Shown: piece by piece, positions 36,901 through 48,989 of the stretch | Layout of the letters: each line of letters opens with the position of its first letter | Numbering within the stretch: the stretch's first letter is position 1 | Origin: Ichthyophonus hoferi | Lineage: Eukaryota > Opisthokonta > Ichthyosporea > Ichthyophonida > Ichthyophonidae | Length of the DNA: 64,000 bases | Direction of reading: 5' to 3' | Assembly: GCA_002751075.1 (NCBI GenBank) | Contig: NAOQ01000031.1 | Span: 56,444-120,443, forward strand | Position numbers and translations under genes: made by a program | Notes under the pieces: generated by a model | Told to the model about the DNA's origin: nothing | The model's database searches: none | What the model saw: the letters and a program-made list of their open reading frames with translations, nothing else

Positions 36901-37636
36901 ACTCCCCCACAAGCTCAATAACTTGAGTATTGAGTTTGTAGAAGAGTAATTGGTGATGGTCCTGATATAATTACCCATGTGTCCTAGGGGGTACCTGTTG
37001 CATCATAAATTTGAGCTTCTAGAGAGAGAAGTAGAAGATGCATGGCTTGTTGAAAGGGGCACAGTCCTTGGCACTTGGTGAGGCACTTGGCTACTTGATC
37101 TGTGTTGGGTACTCCTCTCACTTCAATTTCGTTGTTGCTGACAGCTTTTTGAATGTAATGAAATCTTACTGCAATGTGATGCATGTTCTTGGGTACACAT
37201 TTGTGGGAACTCAAATGGATAGCTGAAGTATTGTCCCCATATAATACTACATACTCTTGATCATAACCTAGTCCATCCAAATTGCCAGTGATGTAAACCA
37301 CCTGCTGACAGCATGCTGACATTGCAATATATTCAGATTTACAACTTGATAATGCTGTTATAGATTGTTTCTTGCTGGGCCAATCTAGTAAACCACCTGC
37401 AATGAATATAGTATCTTCTGTAGTAGATTTTCCATCTCTGTAATGTTTTTTTGACAAAGTTGGTATCAGAGTAGGCAGTCATTTGGAGGGGCCCTGGATG
37501 ATAAGCTATTATATCCTTACTGTAAGTGTTCAGGTACTTTAAGAGAAGTATCAGCATCTCATATTGGTGCATGTTTGGCTTTTTCATGTATCTATCTAGA
37601 TAACATAAATACTGCAAATGAAATGTTTGCTCTCAA
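36901..37636 (-). mobile_element. Second Copia-type fragment, minus strand, RNase H end
   Basis: The minus strand carries the Copia connection and RNase H region: DRYMKKPNMHQYEM with LLKYLNTYSKD, then LDWPSKKQSITALSSCKSEY, then a DNTSAIHLSSH block and IEVRGVPNTDQVAKCLTK at the end. This is the opposite strand from the fragments on either side and is bounded by hairpins. It represents another copy or an inverted part of the same family. Broken, but its peptide similarity is better kept than in the plus-strand pieces. Confidence 0.85.
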
Positions 37637-37863
37637 GCTTTTGGTGATCCAATCGAGGCATCCAATTAGTGAGGAGTATGTGGTACTGTTGCAAGGAATT
37701 TGATCCAGATATTTTAAATGGGCAAACTGTATATGCTCCCCCAGTATGGGAGAATGTTGGTGGCTGTAGAACTTTCCCTTTTAAAATATCTGGATCAAAT
37801 TCCTTGCAACAGTACCACATACTCCTCACTAATTGGATGCCTCAGTTGGATCACCAAAAGCTC
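37637..37863. repeat. Long near-perfect hairpin (right)
   Basis: The arms 37637-37716 and 37782-37863 are reverse complements with only a few differences, around a loop of about 65 bases. Because of this, both strands can encode the same peptide, MRSMWYCCKEFDPDIL. With the hairpin at 36764-36900 it brackets the inverted Copia piece. Confidence 0.9.
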
Positions 37864-37879
37864 AAAAGCATACTAAATT

Positions 37880-38190
37880 GTTACAATATCACTTATCACA
37901 GTAGGTTTGATTGAAGTCATAGTATGCAACATATAAGCCCTATTATATCAGTAAGTTAATTCACTATCTAAAGAGAAGCAGAATAGTATTTTGGTATTGT
38001 GGCAAGATCGTATAATTCTAGTGGGTCTCTTTGACCTATTGTGAGTTGGATTGGCTAATACAAATTTTTGTGATTGACTCCATTTAAATTATTGAATTTA
38101 GCAACATTACTGTTAACTGGAAAAATTAGTGCTGGTGGTAAAGTGAAGTATAAAAGCAAAACAAAATGGATAATAAATGTGGGTCGGGGG
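37880..38190 (+). repeat. Dispersed repeat family A, R2 segment
   Basis: Matches 33594-33935 closely, sharing for example TTGACCTATTGTGAGTTGGA-like and GATAAAGTGAA-like blocks. It ends in a G-run (38186-38193). It lies inside the insert that splits the Copia fossil. Confidence 0.75.
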
Positions 38191-38289
38191 GGGGACATCA
38201 TATCATAGCATAATACAACTTTGATATATCATTTCTAGGAAACAGCATGCTTGTCTGTTCTCTTTCTGGCTTTACAGAGCTAAAATACT

Positions 38290-39890
38290 ATGCAAATTCT
38301 ACAAAGATGTAGCAACTTTGAACAAAGCCTAAAGGTCTTTCACAGCAAAAAAGACCACAAGGTTGTTGTTACTCAACTTAAAGCCAGACTCTGCGCCCAA
38401 GGTATCATGGAAGTGAAGAACAAGGACTTCTTCAATGCCCCTTCCCTAGTCACTAGTTTTGTAACTGTCTGAATCTTCATTGCCATCACTGCTGCACGCC
38501 AGTATGGGCTGACCTAACTTGACATTTTTTGGCATACTTATATGCCCCATTGGACAATCCTGCCTACATCCTCCAACCTCCTACAACGGAAGATGCCGAT
38601 CACTCAAATTGGATATGTAAATTGTCCAAGTGCCTCTGTGAACTCCATGTGAGTGGTTTACATTGAACCATACCCTGGATTGGTTTCTAAGGATTCAAAA
38701 CATGTACCCAGCTGATTGAGATTCTTGACTTTATATTTCCCATAAAAGTGGTCATTACCTTGCCTTATGTTGTTACATTGATGATGTACACTTTGTGTCA
38801 AAACATGTAGCTGACAAGGAGGCCCTTATCAAGGCATTCTATAACAAATTCTCAATGAAGAACAAAAGTTGGCCTACTGGCTTCTTAGGCTACTCTATTT
38901 ACAAATGCAACTACAACATGAAACTATCTCAAGTTAGTTACATTTGGGACCTAATTAAATTTTATGGCCAGGAACATTGCCGCCCAGCTTACTCTCCAAT
39001 TCTTTCCAAACATATTCTGGAAGCCACTAGTACCAATACAGAATTAGAACTATGTGATGTTACTGCTTATCAAACCTTGATTGGATGCTTATTATGGATC
39101 ACCAAGTTCAGCCAACCCAATTACCAGTTTTCAGTAAGCTTACCTTGCCCAATACATGGATGAACCCACAATGGCTATCTGGGAAATGGCTATGCACCTT
39201 CTAAAGTATCAAAAACCACAGCATAATAATGCATAATATATGAAAGGGCACCACCAATGCTTAGTGCCTTCTCTGATGCAGACTTTGCCATCAATCCATC
39301 CATATTGCAAAGCACTTTGCAATATATAATTTACCTTACCGGGAGACTAATTGATTGGCTCCCCAAAAAGCAGAGCATAACTGCCTTGTTGACCACGGAA
39401 AGGGAATGTATAGCTATGTCAACTATTTGTCAATAGATCTTGTATATAGCGTTTCTTTTGGACTGTTTGCACATCAATACAGGATGCATAAAACTCTACA
39501 CCGACAACCAGTCAGCAATAAAACTTGCAGAGAGGAATTGTGCCCCGTAAGGTACAAAAAATATTAAGGTAAGGTATTGGTACATCTGATATTGTGTAGA
39601 AAACAAGTGGGTGGAAGTTATCTCCTATCCTACAGAAAAAATGGTGGCTGATTGCTTGACAAAAGCCACGTCACCTACTAACTACAAGAAGGCCCAGAAA
39701 CCAATGGGAATGTATGACCTTTTAAAAAAAATTATTCCTGCCTGTCATGCATTACATACCATATGCAAGGTGGTGTTACAACTAGAATTTCTGAGCAAAG
39801 AAGTCACAATCACAAAGCATTCAGTGTTTGTTTTTTTAGCTTTTTCATTTATACTACAAGGGCATAACTTAAAGTAATTTAGCAATACAT
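38290..39890 (+). mobile_element. Copia-type retroelement fossil, reverse transcriptase and RNase H
   Basis: The plus strand shows the LKARLCAQG motif (Copia: KARLVAQG), a YVVTLMMYT-like remnant of the catalytic YVDD region near 38770, then FSMKNKSWPTGFLGYSI, VSYIWDLIKFYGQEHCRPAY and the TAYQTLIGCLLWI block, which end a Copia reverse transcriptase. RNase H traces follow (PKKQSITALLT near 39360 and a VADCLTKA end near 39645). It continues the element seen at 35815-36763. Old, with multiple breaks. An R2-like stretch follows at 39890. Confidence 0.85.
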
Positions 39891-40110
39891 AGTTTGTATG
39901 TAGTGAATTAGTCCATGTGTCATATTGGAAAAACTGAAGTATTCTTAGTATAATAAGATTGGATTATTTCTAATCTCTGAATATAAATTATATTTAGAAA
40001 ATATGAATATCTAACAATTGGCTTCATTTAAGTCCCACTGGTATCAGTTAAAAGTTATTACTGGTGATAACAAAAAAAAAATTTATAAAAGCAAAGGTTC
40101 TAGACAAAAC
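39890..40110 (+). repeat. R2-like family A remnant
   Basis: Partial match to 33780-33910: AATATGAATA, then TTGGCTTCATTTAAG, then a TTACTGGTGATAA-like end in the same order. Weak, so possibly chance or an old end repeat of the adjacent Copia fossil. Confidence 0.4.
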
Positions 40111-40654
40111 TGGTGCAGAAAAGAATATTAATAAAAACCAAATCTATTGGCTAGTAAGAATATGAATAGAAACAAAAGAAAAATCAGAATAGATATGAAG
40201 GAACCAAGAAAAAATTAGAAAAGAATATTGGCATATGTTCAGCTACATCATATGCATATTCCTAATGTTGCTGGCATCATGACTATTAGCAAGGCATCCA
40301 TTTCTATTGACACTGATAACTCAAAAAATAGTAAGGGTTGGCATGGATTCAGTAGAAGACACAACAATTGTGGTTTAACATGGAATATGAAGCAAAGATT
40401 TACCTCATACAAGCAAGCAAACTTTGACCCTTCAGATTAGTCCTCCACAAGATTCAATCCTATCAGAATCAAATTCTTCTCTCAATGGAAGGCAATGTAA
40501 TGGCATGCATATATGTAGATTATATCTAATTGTTTGTTGCAATGGTATTCAGCTATGAGTGCAAGAAGTATTTCAGCCTTAATGCACTTGGGCATGATAG
40601 ATAAATTTACCCAATAAGAGCATTATTCAGTCAACTAATATTGGGCCAATTATT
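40111..40654. other. Unassigned sequence between retroelement fossil and mutarotase
   Basis: The open frame 40228-40440 (GIMTISKASISIDTDNS) is not recognised. It may be host-derived or a decayed element. Confidence 0.35.
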
Positions 40655-40735
40655 TTATAATTCATTTGTTACCTGAACTTTGGCTGAACTATGTGTTTAT
40701 TCAGAGCTAATTGTCTTGCACCAGAAACTATCCTT
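40655..40735 (-). repeat. Family A terminal piece forming the end of the mutarotase gene
   Basis: On the plus strand the stretch GGCTGAACTATGTGTTTATT and the following 25 bases match the family A end at 54858-54905 and 48895-48965, and, reversed, 58685-58735 and 61385-61440. The mutarotase stop codon at 40699-40697 and the residues before it (CKTISSE) lie inside this piece. Confidence 0.65.
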
Positions 40736-43700
40736 CCATGAAGGAAGAAAGTTAAATACTTGTAGATGGTCATAAACTTCTCCAGGATGAAGAATAATAG
40801 AACCAAAGTTTGAATGATTAACAGTGTCAGGATGTGCTTGAGTCTCCAAACAGAATGCACTATAGTGTTCATATACTTCATTAGTTCTGCATGATAGTGT
40901 AATTGATCAGTATTATTGAAGTAGATAGTAGATTTGTTGTTGAACATGAAGAGATTTCTTGAATCACACTAGTAGTAATAAAATATTTATTTAATACTCA
41001 AATGTGAATGAATATTTCTGTACTAGTCTCCATATCTATTTTTTTTTCAACCCAATAAATTGCTTTCCTTGTTTGCCCTTCAGAAAAAGACTATAAGATT
41101 TCCGAAAATTCTATAGTAGATAAATTCCTCTTTCTTTCCTAATTGTTTTATAACTGTAATGTATTCTCTAGCACTATCAGTTATGTGCTGAAAAGAAGAA
41201 AAATGTCTGTATATTTTCGGTCTCCTGGATGATTGTAAGCATTGCCTAGATTTTATTTAGTTCTATTTTTTAACAATATTAGACATCACATAAAGAGACA
41301 TATTCTTTCAAATGCTTAATTTTTTTATTTGACCTATAAGGTTTCTAAGACCATGTTAGACAACCCAGTCTTCAGTTCCCTACATAATGTTTCTCTTGTT
41401 TCAAGAGATTAATTTATTAATAAACCAAAATGTACAATAGATTGTCTAATACTCCAAAATGTTATCAAATAATGTCACATCCAATATATTTCCATCTATT
41501 GCATTTATGATTGACTTACTATAAAATTGAACCTATAAACTTTTAATCATTAATTAGTTTTGAACCATTGATTAGTTGCCAATTCTCCTAATGTATTGAT
41601 TTATCACTTCTTAATATAAATAATAAATGAGGCCCATAATGACATAAATGAAACCAGGAATATTTCCAGCATTTATTATAACAAGTAATATTTGGAAGAG
41701 GATACAGAGATAGCAAGAGCATAAAAAGAAAAGATTGGGAAATAAGGGGGTGAGAATTACAATAAATAAACAAAACATAACAAATCCAAAAACAAAAACA
41801 ATAATTTGAAAGGAAAATAATATGCATATATTAATATAGGAAATATAGACATACAAAAATAACACCAAAGAGAGTGTGGAACAAAATCTATTCCCAAAAG
41901 GCATTCACTGTAGATAGAGAAATAAATTTTAATAGAAGATGAGTAAGCAAGAATCTAATAGGGAAATATATCATTGATGAATTTTTATGTAATAATAAAT
42001 TTATGCAGATACTTACAAAGAGCAATATTTGGACTTATGCAATGCACAGAAAAGTGATAATGTTAATTATGACTGTGAAATAATATAGATAGTGTGAAAT
42101 ATAATTTTCAGAGCCTAGGAATGATGAGATTGATACAGATATAAATACATTGCTAAATGTCCTATTAAATAAGATAAAAGTATTTAGTTGAAATCAATTA
42201 AAATAAACTAAGAATAAAATCTAGGCTGATATTAAACTAAAGCCATTATTTTCCTGTAAAATGTGAGGGGTTTTAAGAGGAGGTGAAGGGATATAATATT
42301 TACCCAGCCAATTCCTTTTGGGTATTCTTAACAGGAATAGTCCCATCCAACCAGTTGGCACAATATAATTGAACAGCTGGACGATTGGTGTAGAGTTCCA
42401 AACTAATGTTACTCATCTGCAAATAAAATGAGAGTGATAGATGGGTTTAACCAATAAATCTTGCTAAACAATATATGTAATTATATTAGATTAAGATGCA
42501 ATATATAAATGAAAAGAAAAAATGAAAAAGAGAGAGAGAAAGTGCTGTAGATTGAATAAAATGAATTCATATATGCATGCATAAATAGGGAAGGGTCATA
42601 CATATACATACAGGGTCAGAAAACTTTGCAGCTAGAATGCTAGTATCCCCATGAGTATTGAGATGGTAACTATGGTCATATCCTTTTCCTTCAGTTGTTT
42701 GGTCAATTCTCTTTCCTATTTCTGTTGGTTCCTACTCATTTATATGCTTTGATAAGTTTTCTGTTACCAAAATGAGTAGAGTAGCAAATATTTTTGTTTA
42801 TAGGTTATGTATGTTGGACTTTTTTTGGGCAAATTTTATTATAAGATTGATGGGTCAAACATGCATACACAGTATTTACTCTTCCTGGAAATAAATAAAG
42901 TGAATGGTTACCCTTTTTCTCAACTGTGCTACTGTTCCACAGATTTCCCTCTCTTATCACACACATATATTCTATTATATACCCTACTATATATCTTACT
43001 AGAAAACCTATTATATACCCCACTATATACCCTATTATCAAACCTATTCTGTATCCTAATATATACCCTACTATATAATCTATTATGTATCCTATATATA
43101 TAAGGCTGCCCATATTTACCAGATCAAACTACAAAGACTACGTATGTATCTTCCTAATTTTTTTAAAAAAAACATTCAGCCTAAAATCTGCCTTCACTAG
43201 CAGTACCTCTTATGCCATATTTATTGCTATTGTTATTTTAGCTACACCAATTCAATATAAGTATTAAAACATAATATTACATGCCTATATTAAATATTTA
43301 ATGCCAATTGGAATACTATACAAGGTATAACATACTGCACAGTATGACATTTTTTACTGAGAATACATATATTATATTATATTCCTTTTACATAGCCCAT
43401 ATGTTTATGTGCTTTTAACTAGAATATACTTTTGTTTTTAGGATTTTGTCTACATATATTATATCTTGTTGGACGTTGTATGTATATACATATAATACAT
43501 AAAAAAATAAAATTTACAAGAACTTTTTCCCCATAAAAAAAAAAAAGAAGCAAGGTGGGGCCTAGGAGGATGATAGAAAAAAAAAAGAATAAATTACAAA
43601 TACAATATAATGTGCCATTCAAGGCAATTTATCCATATTAGATTAAAATACATATTATCCTAATCAGGTATATTATCATATATACTATCATACATTCTGC

Positions 43701-46374
43701 CATACACAGTACAAATTCATTATGTATTTAATTGTATAAGCCTATATATGTACACACAAGTGAAGAGACCACACCAAATCATAAACATACCAGAAAAGAC
43801 ATAGCAGCAGTTTCCTTGACATTTACTAGTTTACCAGTAGGAATAAGGTCCTTTTCTACCTGGGCATATTTATTGGCATTGATGTAGGCCTATATATATG
43901 ATGATAAAGTGTATGCATGTTTGTGTATGTACCAGTACATGTATAGATGGTGTGGTGTTTATGAGAAGGATTTAGCACTGGAACAAAAACAAAAACAAAA
44001 AAGTTGTTTTTATTATAGTTGATCACAATCACAGTAGCAATAGAAGGATATAGAAAAATGGAAAAGTCAATTAAACATTGGGTAAGCTCAGAATGTAGCA
44101 ATATTTATGTCTGTATGGCATAATAACACAGGGTATTAGGAGAGTATGAACACCTAGCATATAACTTACTATATTTTTAAGAATATTGGGTGAGGCCATG
44201 CCTGACAGGTTGAAATAGCAATGGTTGGTGAGGTTGATAGGAGTAGCCTGGTCAGTGATGGCTATAAACCTACAGGTCAGGGTGTCTGCACTGCATATAG
44301 TAAAGGGTTACTATAGATGATAATATGGCTTATTATAGAGCTTATTATATAGCCTATCATACATTATATCATGTTATAGAATATCATATTATATACCATA
44401 TCATGTTCTCTTATAACTTATCATATTATATAATATCATATCGCAGTATACTCTATCCTATCACATTATATCATATTACAATACTACATTATATTATATA
44501 ATATCATATAATACTTTATAATCGTATACTTCACCATAGCATATAATAATACCATGTACTACCATGTAATACCACTATACTGTATCATGTAATATCATAT
44601 AATATCATATAATACTACTATACAAAAGTTATAACTATACTATGCCTACTAGATACTTACTTATGAGCCAAGGTATATGTGACCATGACGGTAACTGTCC
44701 CAGGGTACCCTTCCTCTCCATCTTTAGAAACATAACGCAGAACAACATATGCATTGCCTTCCTCATCAAGACTGGTATCCACACATTCCCATATCTGCTT
44801 ATTGGGGTCGTCTGTCAGTTTATTGCCCTATTAAACATGTAGGTGATAACTGGGCGCTATTGTGTCACGTGTAGACCATTCTAGCATGTGATAGGGTTAA
44901 TTGCAGTATTTTGTAATCAGTTGTGAGTAAACACCATGCTTGTGTGTGACCTTATTAGTTAATCTTGAACTCAATAAACAGTATACATAAGCCCAAATCA
45001 AACTGTGTTTGGTATGGGTTTTATTGGGTCAAAACCGGGTGTCTAATTAATCTAAGCAGTTTAATTTAAATATTGACTAAGTCTAAATGTGTGAGACATA
45101 GGAGCAGCCAACACAGTTAATTATAAATTTATTGGTAATATGTTATCCCAAAATAAAAAATCAGAATTAGCAGACTAGTGATGTTCATAGGTTATATATA
45201 TTTGTAATACATTTATGATTTATAATTATTATTTGATTTTCTTATTTAAAAACATAAGCTAATTATAAGACCTACATAAACATTTGTAAATAATAAGGCT
45301 TATTTTTCAAGTTAATGAAATTTATAATTTATTTAAAACTATTTATGTATCCTATCAATACAATTGATTTCATAATAAAAAAAGATTGATCTCATATTTA
45401 TAAATCCAGGTCACTATAACATAACTAATACAAAGTGTTATAAACTATATATACAGAAACATACATATATAAATACATACCTATATATATGCCTATATAT
45501 CTACCTACCTACATACATACCTGCGTACATACATATATACATACCTACTTACAGACATACCTACATACATACATACCCTTTTATGAAACCCTGTTGGTCC
45601 GCCATGGAGATGGTTCTTTTCATTGTTAATGGCCAACTTATAATTCTTTCCATCTAAACTAAACTTTCCCCTCGCAATCCTGTGTATAGCAACAAGTAAA
45701 CCAATGCTCAATTTATATGAGTGACAACATACTGGTGTCAATAGCTAATAAATATATTATAAAGAATATGTTTCCTCTTTCTCTACTATTAATTGTGTTG
45801 GAATACTGTTAGTATATACAGGATATAGCAGTATCTACAATCACTAAAGTCAATAGAGAGTACAAGAGATATAGTTAAATTAATTAAAAGAAAATATAAA
45901 ATATATCATGCAAACCTAACGACAACATAAACATGATATGAATACATGTATATATAAAAAAATAGATAAAAAACAATAATGTGAAAAGAAATATATTAGT
46001 GTATTTTGGCATGTTGTAAATCAAAACAATATATAAATATAGGATAGTATATATAGTATATATAGTATAGTACATAGTATATATATGTATAATATATATA
46101 ATATATAAATAAAATAGCCAACTCACCTGTTAGCTACACGACCTGGCACAGCATTGAAACATGGATTCTTCTTTGACATCCACCCTTCCAACGTATCAAA
46201 ACCTAACACTACATCCCTTTTCACCCCATTATTATCTGTTAATATGATGTGAGATATCGTTGCACCATAGTCGATCACCTTGACAACCGTTCCTCTCTTA
46301 TTTTTTAAGGTATGAATCTGGATGGTTTCATCCTGGGGTGTGACACCATAGGGGGCTGAGGTTACTGATGACAT
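40697..46374 (-). CDS. GALM: Aldose 1-epimerase (galactose mutarotase)
   Basis: Converts alpha- and beta-anomers of aldoses; in the Leloir pathway it supplies alpha-D-galactose to galactokinase in the cytosol. Eight exons keep phase: 46374-46127, 45679-45577, 44827-44661, 44290-44170, 43889-43791, 42731-42612, 42416-42304, 40886-40697; 386 residues against about 340 in mammals. Motifs in order: [32 protein letters not shown] (substrate-binding His), [25 protein letters not shown] (catalytic His), [10 protein letters not shown], and [17 protein letters not shown] with the catalytic-base Glu, then ILHPGEVY. The start is the ATG at 46374; the longer frame upstream begins at TTG. An acceptor-like CTTAATACAG lies three bases before the ATG. 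The last intron is 1.4 kb. The final residues and stop codon come from a dispersed repeat. Introns 3 and 5 hold AT minisatellites. Confidence 0.93.
42955..43105. repeat. CTATTATATACC-type minisatellite in mutarotase intron 5
   Basis: About ten degenerate units of 12-15 bases (CCTACTATATA, CCTATTATATA, CCTATTATCAAA and so on). The period is a multiple of three, which yields repetitive LLYTLL-like or IGYIIGY-like frames on the two strands. Not coding. Confidence 0.8.
44320..44640. repeat. TATCATATTATA-type degenerate tandem tract in mutarotase intron 3
   Basis: About 320 bases of irregular ATATCATATTATATAATATCA units filling most of the intron between the exons at 44661 and 44290. Confidence 0.8.
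45440..45576. repeat. (TACA/TACC)n microsatellite at an intron start
   Basis: ATACATACCTACATAC-type units lie right beside the donor of mutarotase exon 2. Confidence 0.85.
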
Positions 46375-48130
46375 TTGCTGTATTAAGAAAAACAACTATT
46401 AGGTATAATAGACGAAGAACAATTTAAGCAAAGAGTGTGTAAGGGTGCCTAACCAGAACAAATCTGTATTACCTTTATAATATATATCTTTAAAGGCATA
46501 TTAAAATGCAATGCAATTGAATTTACGTTTTTATTTTGTTTCTTAAAAACAAAATGAGCTTACATCATTGACGTTCATGTGTTTATCTAAAGCATTTTTC
46601 TCTTGTTTTCTCTTCCTGTTTTCCCCTTCTGTTTTCCTTTCCCTTGCTTTTTACACAAACATACATATTATGTTCATATATCTTGTGAACGTGGCTGGAT
46701 TTATATTATTTTTAGAACAAGATTCCTAGTTTGCTTTAATCATTATAACAATTGATTTACTTTTACTAACCAAGTATTTTTACAGGTACATTTAAAACAA
46801 ATATCTAGTACATGCAGCCAGCCTAATTGACGTAAGGTTTTCATCTAATTACCTATGCAAGAGAGTGTCTGTAACAAAATTCGTTTGAATATTTTTGAAT
46901 ATTTAAGTTAGTTTTATTTCTTATAAAAATAAAATACTTCATTTCTCTGTATTTATATTTTAATTTCATTATAAATTTTCTATAAGCAACAAATTTTTAT
47001 TACGTTTTTATAAAAATAGATCACTATATAAAACGGTATAATATATAGAAATATATAGAAATACAGACATATACATACCAAGAAGGTATACAAACCCTTT
47101 GAAGCCGTGCTTAAGAAGTATTTATTTGCTGAAAACAAAATTGTTCTTTTTTTGACTTGCTTTTCTTGGATTTTAGGTACAAAAAAACTATATTTATAGC
47201 CAATTAAAAAGGATAAACTTGTTAAAATAAACATAAAAAAAAACAAAAAAAAAAAAAAAACATAAATATATTGAAACATAGAAGCTATTGGTTAAGAGAG
47301 CATCAACTATTTAACCTTTTCTTATCTATCATGCCAAGTACCAATTAAATAGCCATATTAAGAGCTATATTTAGTAAATGTTGACCTAAGACCTGGTACG
47401 TTAACGATTAATACGACCATACCTGCTTTTATACACTGACTCGTAGTTATGTCTAGCGTTAATTTCTATCCACCAAGTCGGGTTACTATGTTGGTTTACA
47501 TGGTCGCAATAAATATTTACTGCTTATTGTACTTATAGAAGAGATTGGTACAACATATTTCTCAAGAGATTAATTTAAATCAGGTAAAATCCTAAAAGTC
47601 ATGAGATTATTAGAAAATTTTCGTGAATAATTGATAACAGAAGTTAAAATTATAACTTTATAATACAAATTATGAATTCCACAAACAATCATAGCCTCTT
47701 TTGGACAGGCTCAAGGCAGGTGGGACTCAAAAAACTTTAAACGTTAGGCTTTTCAATTTTAAAAAATATTAAAGAAATCCAACTCTGCTAGCATTGTTTA
47801 CGATTTTAAACAGGCAAATACGATTAGAGACAGGAAGATACCTAAATAAACTAAACGATCAGTTTGCGTTTGATCAAAAAACGCTACAAATTATCGCCTC
47901 AAGATTATTCCTCATAAGCCAATTGATTACGCCCCAGGATGCATTAAGAGGAGCAAAGAACAATCAATACTTGGATATAGTCATCCGGAGCAAGCCAAAT
48001 TTAAGAAACTGCGCACTCATCTAGCCCCTATCATCAGGACGATAATCAAAAGTTAGATATCATATATCATTAAATTGCATTCCTTTTTGCTCCTTAAAGT
48101 AATTTGAATTTTGCGTAGAAGTATCTTCGG
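46375..48130. other. Intergenic, upstream of mutarotase
   Basis: AT-rich with A-runs. The plus-strand frame 47794-48024 (RLETGRYLNKLNDQFAF) is more complex in sequence than its surroundings but has no recognised family; it may belong to the adjacent repeat. Confidence 0.4.
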
Positions 48131-48139
48131 CTGGGAGCG

Positions 48140-48985
48140 GTAGACACAATACTTGGTGCTGATTCACTTTCAATAGAAGGCAATGTAGAGACATGCGCGA
48201 ATGTTGGCTCTAACTATCTTCAGATGACTAACGATTATATTCCGCTATTACTGAAGAAGAGATTCCTACTTTAGTTTGTTTAGATGCTATAGTGTTTATG
48301 GCACAGTGTGCTCTATCCGTGAAGGGTACGATATTTGTATGTATATAATATGTAATGTATATTGTTGGACTCGAACACTGAATAATTCTTGGTGTTATTG
48401 TTAGGGGAAAGACTTTTGAAACACTGACGCTTATTCTCAAGTGCCATATAGTACTGATCTAGACATTACAATAAAGATACCTATGATTATAGAATACAGA
48501 ACAAGTATCTTTTAATCATTAAGACAAATTATATATGTGTGTGTAAGAAACGCAAAAAAAAAAATTGTAATGGTTGAAACGTTGTTAAATTTGTTTATTA
48601 TTAGGTATTTTTGTTTCTTTTATCCTTTCAGCAACATGCGTTTATCGCGGGTGTCAATCATGGTTTAGTTCATCAAATCAATGAGACCGATCGTAAAAAA
48701 TACAGTTTACGGAGGACTGAGAGCCACTGGAATCTATCTTGTCTAAATGATCTAGCATTATTTTTCTAATCTGATTGGCTCTACAGCTGATTATCTCATT
48801 TAATTATAGTGCTCATATTCTATATATTAACCACTAAATTTACCTAATTAAGAACGTTGTACTACAACTAATAATAGATCAATCATCTCGTAATCCACCT
48901 GTCACCTCGCCTGATCTACATGTTCATCCTGAGTTAAACGATCTTGCAACACCCTTTTTACTTGCATATTGAAACGCAATTTACA
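48140..48985 (-). repeat. Dispersed repeat family A copy, reversed, fossil
   Basis: On the minus strand 48330-48235 reads TDRAHCAINTIASKQTKVG, alignable with ORF-A (NDRSHCAIFTFSPKHIKAS). The far end (48895-48965) has the family end sequence CATGTTCATCCTGAGTTAAA followed by CGATCTTGCAACA, as in the copy at 53.7-54.9 kb. The middle is diverged. Broken copy. Confidence 0.65.
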
Positions 48986-48989
48986 AAGT

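Noticed and set aside
41080-41187. Minus-strand exon-like frame after a good acceptor ([17 protein letters not shown])
   Set aside because: It lies inside the last mutarotase intron; including it breaks the phase, and it has no match to the enzyme.
41588-41904. Hydrophobic minus-strand frames
   Set aside because: Phe/Leu/Ile-rich by base composition, located in an intron, no spacing like true membrane proteins.
47794-48024. 76-codon plus-strand frame
   Set aside because: Better composition than average but no motif, no introns mapped and next to a decayed repeat; not enough to call a gene.
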